From contig CM057454.1 in the NCBI GenBank assembly GCA_016271365.2, positions 695,779,501-695,843,500 on the forward strand: DNA of 64,000 nt, read 5' to 3'. Shown here in pieces: positions 57,705 to 64,000 of this stretch. The notes beneath the pieces were generated by a model. That model did no database searches and had not been told where the DNA came from. It saw only the letters and a list, made by a program, of their open reading frames with translations. The stretch comes from Neoceratodus forsteri. Taxonomy: Eukaryota; Chordata; Ceratodontiformes; Ceratodontidae. The stretch's first letter is position 1. Each line of letters opens with the position of its first letter. A program made the position numbers and the translations under genes.

Positions 57705-58440
57705 ATCCCCGCTGCAGCCCATATTATAATTAATAAAATACACCCATCCCTGATGCTGCTCATCGTATATAATACATGCAATGTATCCCCCTTCCCCGAT
57801 GCAGTCCATATTATAATTAATAAAATGCCCCCCATACTGGATGCTGCTCATTGTGTGTAATACGTGAAATGTATCCCCTCTCTGATCCCCAATGCTGCCC
57901 CATTAATAATTAATATCATGTCCCCCATCATGGTGTTATAGTGAACCCCCCAGCCCCCACCACAGCAGGTATTGCCCATCCCCCTCTCCCACCTCCCATC
58001 CTGAAAAACAGTTGATGCCCAGCACAGCCCACCTCTCTTCTCCGCAGCAGGGGACAACTGACCTGTCAGGAGCGTACTGTACAGTGTATGTGCTCAATGA
58101 TAGGCAGTTTGTCATGAGCGTGGTACACTGTACAGTACATTAACCCTGACAGTTCAGTTGGCACCTGGCCATGAAGATGAGAGGTGGGCTGTGCCAGACT
58201 GGCTGTTTTGGGAAGGGAAGTGGGGTGAGGTGGGCACAACCTGTTGGGTTGTGGGGGTGGGGGGCCACTAAACAACCACGAGGAGGGACAGGACATTAAT
58301 TATTAATGGGGCAGCATCAGATATTGAGGAGGGGATACATTTCATGTATTACATGCAACAGGCAGCATTGGGGATGGGGGTATTTTGTTGATTATAATAT
58401 AGACTGCATCGGGGATCAGGGAGGGGGGCATGGGACATAC
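57705..58440. mobile_element. Foldback element with 88-bp subrepeats
   Basis: Palindrome centred at about 58107 (gtactgtacagtgta against tacactgtacagtac). Left-arm blocks cattaataattaatatcatg and gtaatacgtgaaatgtatcccc recur inverted at 58290-58400. The left arm also contains direct units of 88 bp (gatgctgctca at 57752 and 57840) with a third unit at 51700-51783, beyond the inserted L2. Non-coding, no transposase. Superfamily unknown. Confidence 0.8.
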
Positions 58441-58859
58441 ATGTTGTGACGCTCTGCTCCTTGCTTATGATTATTGTATGATATTGGTATTATAAATACA
58501 TGGTCTGTGTATGACATTTCAGTGTGAGGAATTTGGCCTGTAACTTCAAGGTGTCAGTGGTTGAGAAGTACATGATGTAAGTAAACTGACCAAGGGAACA
58601 ATTTAATTGACTTCCTTGCAAAATGGCATTTTATTACCTTTTTATTACATGCCCAGGCTTTTGAAGTTGAAACCAAATATGACTTTATGACATCAGAAAA
58701 AGGACGTCATTAGGCTAATTCCTGTTGGCTTTTTAACACCTTGGTGCCAGTGTGAGATTGTTAAATTCAAAGAGAAATGTTTAATTAAAGACTGTCATAT
58801 TTGGGAAATGGCTAGTTACAGATTTTTCAAGGAAATGACTCATATCCTCAGAGACACTT
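58441..58859. other. Unassigned, possible L1 5' UTR
   Basis: No domain; lies just upstream of the L1 ORF1. Confidence 0.3.
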
Positions 58860-59870
58860 ACGTCAGAAAATAAAGGAGGGAGCGTGACATGACCACCGGC
58901 ACAAGTAGATGCATGGAACCGAAGCCCCACTGGCAGTAGCCATCAAATGGACTTTAAATATATTAAAAAAGTGTGGATTTTGCTCTAACTTGCATATCCA
59001 CAGATAGACCTCACCTGTTTGTACTGACTGGAGAACTTTTGTGGCATTAAGAAAGATGGGGAAACCAAAAAATCAGCCGTCAAGTCTGGAACGGGAAATC
59101 CTGTGTCTTCGACATCCACTGGAGAGTCTACTTTATCCTTGCTACCTTCTGCAGTACAGGGATTAGATAAAAAGATTGAAGAATTCAACCATTGAACCAT
59201 CTTGATAGAACAAGAAGCAGACACAGCAATTAATAATGCTACCATGGCAACCACTACAGATGAAAAAGCTCCCGTTACATGTATAGAGCTAGTTCGAGAG
59301 AACACTACCTTAAAAGCATGTTTGGAACAACTGCAAAATTACACCAGAGCTGTAAATGTTCGTATTGTTGGATTATCAGAGAATGCAGAAGGGGATGAGT
59401 TGAAGGGATTCCTGGCTGGTTGGATACCGGAGGCACTGTCTCTGGAAGAGCCTATCTCTATAAAAGGGGCCTACCGAATCACTCCACGGCAAGTACAGCA
59501 AGAGGATCCAGCTCCATGTACCATCTGTTTGGTTATGGGGGGTATTGAAGAAACAGAGGAGATCCTTATGGCCACCAAAAATTGTAAGGGAGCCCATCTG
59601 GGAGCAGACACAGTAAAGTTTTTTCCAGATCTGAGCTTCAGCACTAGAGCAAGGCGGAAGGGTTTTTATTGGGGTCTGAGCAGCCTTGAGCGAGTTGGAG
59701 GCTAACCACTATCTTCTGCTGCCTGCTCACCTAAATGTTCATAATGGTAGTAAGACTTACTTATTTTCAAACCCTACTGACGCGGGCCAGCTGGTTGGAA
59801 AGATTAGGCAGGTATTCTCTGCCAGAGTAGACGAAGCTCAATCAAAATCTGAATCAGACGCTTGAATAAG
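58860..59870 (+). pseudogene. L1 ORF1 (RRM plus C-terminal domain)
   Basis: RNA-binding chaperone ORF1 of an L1 element. Frame from about 59049: KKIEEFNH then a TGA at about 59193. The open block 59202-59705 has coiled coil ENTTLKACLEQLQNY, RRM NVRIVGLSENAEGDELKGFL with GWIPEALSLEEPISIKGAYR and VKFFPDLSFSTRARRKGF. A frameshift at about 59675 leads to the C-terminal domain LEANHYLLLPAHLNVHNGSK then TYLFSNPTDAGQLV, ending at about 59864. The order coil-RRM-CTD is the canonical L1 ORF1. No ORF2 follows within the window. Confidence 0.88.
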
Positions 59871-62563
59871 CTCTACCACTCAGGTTTTTTTGATGAACTG
59901 GGACTGATTCAGACTCTATTCTATGTCCCCATTACTAATACTTGGCTATTAAGGTGACTAATATAAGAACCTGAGCACTCAGTTTGGAAAATAGACCATA
60001 GAAATTGGGGTGGGAAACAATCAGGGGGATAGCAATGGGCCTGAAAACCTTTCTGATATTCAAAATGTTTATATGATTGCATGGTCAAAATAGCTCTGTT
60101 AGAGTCTCGTGATCCCTGTTGTGTAGTTACCCCTTCAAGTGCCTGTTGTGCTGCAAAGCTGGGGCATATATATTTAGTGTTACAAATTGAGTTGTTCTAT
60201 TAAAGTTGTGGGATCCAGTTTAATCTGTTAAAATGTATGAACATGTTTACTATAAATGTTTGGAGTCCTTTGGTTGCTATTTCTAGCAAATGTTTCTTAA
60301 TTCTAACTCGTTCTAGTTCCATGTAACAATATATGGGGGTAATTCCATGGATTGTGGTCACCAAACCAGTATTAATGTGGTGGGAGCCTTAATCAGAAGG
60401 TTTGAATGGTTGTCAGCCCATTGCTAGTCAATGGCTTTCTGCTAAATTATCCTAATGTGGAGTGAGGAAGAGAGCCATGGCCTTCGAAGGAAACGCTTAT
60501 GGACTGGGACCGAGAGCACTTTGACAGAGGTTTACCCTCTGCCTGTAAGCTTTTATTTATTTAAACAAGGTATGACATCATTACCAAGGGTACGGGGGCT
60601 ATAGCCTTATGCCAATTATGCTGAATTTACTGCCATATTCTCCCTTTCTTCCCTTAGGTGAGCTGAAACACTGGAGAGAACTCAGGAGGATTAATGCTGT
60701 GAAAATTGATGGCGGCCTGTTCACAGAGACCCCAGGCTAAAGTCGCTCCGATGCAATGAATATACTGGAGATACAGACTCCAAAATTTGATTTAAATGAA
60801 GAGTTTAGCTGATTATGAAGTAGCCCAATTACTTGTACTAAAAGCCTATTTATCGAACTTTCCTCGCATGGCTGAAGTAAAGTAGCAAAAGGGGAGTTGA
60901 TTTTTTTGCCTCTGGTGGAACAGGTAAATAAGGTATTTATAGTATGCTGAAAGATGTATGAATTTATTTTGCTTCGGAAAAGGAATATGTATGGAAATTT
61001 GGAGTCATTAAAGCTACACAGTGGACTCCATGAAATGGGAGCCGCACATTGATTGACTATTCAAACTTAAAATGACTCCTTCAGCATAAATTATCAAATG
61101 GAGCCTTACAGCCTTATTTTCAAGGTTCAATTGCTGTGCTTTTTTAATTGAAGGAACCTTGATGTTGTCTGTTTGTCAGTTGAGCAGCTCTGAGTGTACA
61201 TAGAGTTTAAAATATTCATTAACTCATGCTAACAATTCATAGAAAATGAATCTTGAGTCTAAATGGAGCTATGCAACCTGCCTATCTGTGGTTTGATCAA
61301 TTTTTCTGTATAAATGGAGTTTTTTGCATTCCCTTTCTGAATAGACGGACCCCTAAGCATAAAAGAAGCCCTCCTTTTATTTGATTGAAGCTATGTATTT
61401 ATATATGTTGTTTTTATTTAGTCTTGTTTATGTTATGTTCAGACTTTAGTGCGAATACCGTGGCTCATCTTGAGAGAGCTTCTTTTAAGCCATGGTATTT
61501 TTGGCTATTTAAGTTGTTTTATTCCTGTTTTGAGTACTACGTTGCGTGGAAATAAGAAGCATTATGTGGACTCTATATTTTGCCTGGAGCTGATAAATTG
61601 TATATATTTTCTTGTTTAGGAGAGATGACTGAAACTCTATATAGGCATGTTTAAAATGTGCCACATTATTATGGCCATCTTATTATGGGCTTTTTAATAG
61701 TTGCTTCCACATTACTTCTTAGATTACTAGGGCTTGGGTTTATCTTGTGGCCATTTGGTATTAGACGGGAAACTTCTACCCATTAAGAATGGCTCTATCA
61801 GTGACATGGAGTCACATCTTTTGCCGCAAGAGTGGACAATGGGTGTAACCGGAGTTGGAGCAATCAGTGGGGCATGGGACAGCATGAGTCATGAGGTGCT
61901 CCAGTGGACATGCTTCAAGGCTGTTGTGTCCAGCTGGTTGTCAAGGAGGTGCTGTTGTGATGCTGTAGTGTTGGAGGGGACTGAACTGTGACACAGAGTC
62001 ATGCTGTTTATCCAAAAGAGGCCAACAGGTGTAGCTGGATGAGGGATCTGTCATGGACACAGAGCAGTATGCACTGCATGGTGCCCTAGTAGAAATGTTC
62101 TCTCATTGTCAGCAGACCCCACTGGCTTCTAGGTTGGTTCAGCATGAATACATTGTGATCAGATGGGACCGCTGCTGAAAATATGGTTTCACTAAGTACC
62201 TTGGGTATAGCCAACAGGAGTGGTTGGATAGGAAGTGGTCTGCAGGGTATAGAGCAGTATTTCTGCATACTACCTTTAATGGTTGCTTTATTACTGCAGC
62301 ATGACCATTTGGCTACCAAGTTGGTATTGCTGGGACATGGTGTAGCTGGAGGAGTGAAATTCTGTTGGGATAGGCTGGACTTCTACTTATTTACTGGTTT
62401 GATGGATAGCCTTTGGCCCGTAGGAATGTTGATCTTGGCTTATTTCTAGCATTATTAGTCTGAATATAGAAAGGATTTATTTATTTAAATCTTATTACTA
62501 TTTTTGAACATAATTTAAAAATTTTATATGTTGCTCATTATGTTGTGCTTTATATTACACAGG
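59871..62563. other. Unassigned 2.7 kb after L1 ORF1
   Basis: No endonuclease or RT motif in any frame, although an L1 ORF2 would be expected here. It may be a long inter-ORF region or unrelated sequence. Open frames 61734-61991, 62183-62449 and 62086-62319 (minus) have no domain. Weak internal similarity (agagcagtatgcactgc near 62061 and agagcagtatttctgcat near 62251) hints at a diverged tandem or duplicated unit. Confidence 0.4.
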
Positions 62564-63938
62564 GGGGCCAGATATTCAAACCGTGTCAGGGTGTGGAGCA
62601 AGCCTGGGCGCAGCACAACATGGCTGCTCAGGGGCGTTGACTGGGCAATTTTCAACGGAGCTGTGTCATGGCACAGCATCATTGAATATCACACGCTGGC
62701 CACACGCAGTGTGCATGGCACAGTGGCACTGCGCCAGCACAAGTGGCCAGAGTGGAGCGGGGGGATGCGCTAGCACAATTTCCATTGCGCTATGAGCAGC
62801 AACCGCGATATTCAAAAGTGCACATGCAAATGGAACCATAATGTATGCAATGTGCAAATGGGGCCATTTGCATGTAATTATGGCCCCATCTGCATGCAGG
62901 TGCACCGATCCCCGGAGACTTGCGCCTGTCACCCTGCCAGGCAGCAGCCATCGGGGACCGATGCCCCCTGCACAGGGTGGCAATCTGCCCCACAGCCCAA
63001 TAGTGGGCTTCAGAAAATAAAAATCACGTCCTATATCCCTGGTGGTCCAGTGGACTGCTGTCAGACTGATCGCGGGCTTAAGTAAAATGAAATCGAATCC
63101 AATATCCCTGGTGGTCCAGAGGACCGCTGTCAGCCTGATCGCAAGCTTAAGTAAAAAGAAATTGAAGCCAATATCCCTGGTGGTCCAGTGGACCCCCTTC
63201 CCCACCCATCCACTGAGCCCCACCATCCCGTTCCCCCCAGTCAGCGGCAGGCGGCAGCACCCACCCTCCTACCACCTCACCACCCACCGACTGACACCGT
63301 AGATAGGGCTGTACGCCCATTGGTCCACAGCATCAGCCAATAGGTGTGCAGCCCATACCATATTACACATTCTGGATATGTGAATTGATCCATTCATATA
63401 TCTGGAATGTGTAGCAATACAGTTGGGCTCAGTGGGCGGGTGGGAGGGGGGACCACTGGACCACCAGGATATTGGCCCGATATATTTTTACTAAGCCCAC
63501 AATCGGGCTGACAGTGGTCCACTGAACCATCAGGAGATAGGACATGATTCTTTTGAACAGATACCAGCAATCGGCATGGGGGCACCGCCGCGGAGGTGCA
63601 GCCGGGCTGGTGGCCACCCACAGGTGGCAGCTGCTGTTGCGCCTGTCTGACAGCTCACCTGTGGTGGCCAACCCTTATTCCTTTTTTTTGGATCAACTTT
63701 GTGCGGCGCAAGTAGGGGTTTCACATGCATGGACTCAGCACATCCCAGGCTGAATTTAGGGATGTGCAGAGTATGGGCTGCACCCCCACCCGCACTGGAT
63801 ACATTCTGATGCACTCCGTGCGCATCGGGGTTTGTGCCAGGCACAATTCCATTTGAATATCGCACCAGGGTGCATCAGTGGGTTGTGCATGGTGCAACAC
63901 TGTTGTGCCATGTGCAACCCTTTTGAATATCTGGGCCA
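62564..63938. mobile_element. GC-rich foldback DNA element with TIRs
   Basis: Ends ggggccagatattcaaa and tttgaatatctgggcc form terminal inverted repeats. A central hairpin lies at 63363-63413 (acacattctggatatgtgaat against attcatatatctggaatgtgt). The left arm carries three direct copies of tatccctggtggtccag (63033, 63103, 63172; about 70 bp apart). The right arm has two inverted copies (63450-63472 and 63513-63540), and ctcagtgggcgggtgggagg pairs with the segment at 63190-63215. Long stop-poor frames reflect GC content and repeats, not genes. Non-autonomous. Confidence 0.8.
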
Positions 63939-64000
63939 GTATGTTTAATTATATTGCTTTTATGTACTGTGTTTTGTATGGAATGTTCACACTTTTTAAG
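63939..64000. other. Window edge, unassigned
   Basis: A/T-rich flank of the foldback element; nothing seen. Confidence 0.4.

Noticed and set aside
62666..63226. 186-aa minus-strand ORF with repeated TTRDIGF motif as a novel protein
   Set aside because: The protein repeat simply mirrors the 70-bp DNA subrepeats of a GC-rich foldback element.
1..64000. CRISPR array
   Set aside because: No short palindromic repeats with unique equal-length spacers and no cas genes; the tandem arrays have no spacers and the content is vertebrate.
1..64000. Endogenous retrovirus or LTR retrotransposon
   Set aside because: No paired LTRs, primer-binding site, or gag-protease-integrase motifs seen. All RTs are LINE or DIRS type.

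Overview
This is vertebrate intergenic DNA made almost entirely of transposable elements (TEs). I found no host exon, tRNA or rRNA gene, CRISPR array or bacterial-type operon. The content suggests a very large, LINE-rich genome. There are many CR1 copies with the familiar 3' tail that reads, on the opposite strand, as tandem 'gaaacatag' followed by 'cagataaggacc' and 'ctagtctgccc'. There are also L2-clade LINEs with ATAAATAAA-type tails, L1, a V-SINE, DIRS/Ngaro-type tyrosine-recombinase retroelements, a Penelope-like (PLE) fragment, a hAT relic and several foldback DNA elements. I saw no vertebrate LTR retrotransposon. A lungfish fits best, with a caecilian or other large-genome amphibian as the alternative. 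This is inference, not proof.

Layout. 0-2.3 kb: a CR1 reverse-transcriptase (RT) fragment, then a 45-bp minisatellite of about 28 copies ending in a LINE-like tail. 3.2-4.8 kb: a hammerhead-like motif and a foldback element. 6-8.1 kb: a decayed hAT transposase (minus). 8.4-8.75 kb: a 92-bp tandem repeat. 9.6-12.2 kb: a dead L2 (minus) carrying a CR1 tail of about 65 bp, another CR1 tail, a PLE GIY-YIG nuclease fragment and a small TIR element. 12.6-16.1 kb: a decayed LINE. 16.5-17.5 kb: a piggyBac-like foldback split by a CR1. 17.9-20.3 kb: DIRS/Ngaro pieces in an unusual order.

20.4-29.8 kb is a transposon onion. A plus-strand CR1 (CR1-A) is split by a near-complete minus-strand CR1 (CR1-B), which is itself split by a third CR1, a tRNA-SINE-bearing segment and a nearly intact L2. 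30.9-39.65 kb holds two near-full-length CR1s arranged tail to tail; the plus copy keeps the ORF1 esterase residues. 39.9-40.35 kb is a V-SINE. 40.9-46.8 kb is another near-full-length LINE. 46.8-51.3 kb holds an interrupted CR1, a DIRS RT fragment and two direct copies of a repeat with a hammerhead-like core.

51.7-58.4 kb is a second onion: a foldback containing an L2, which contains an L1. 58.9-59.9 kb is an L1 ORF1. 62.6-63.9 kb is a GC-rich foldback element.

No genes cooperate here in a host pathway. The elements relate only by insertion order, and the interruptions give a relative chronology. I do not see a convincing new biological system. The strongest leads are the two nested stacks, the hammerhead-like cores, the shared subrepeat linking separate foldback elements, and the stop-poor 45-bp array that may have grown from a LINE tail.
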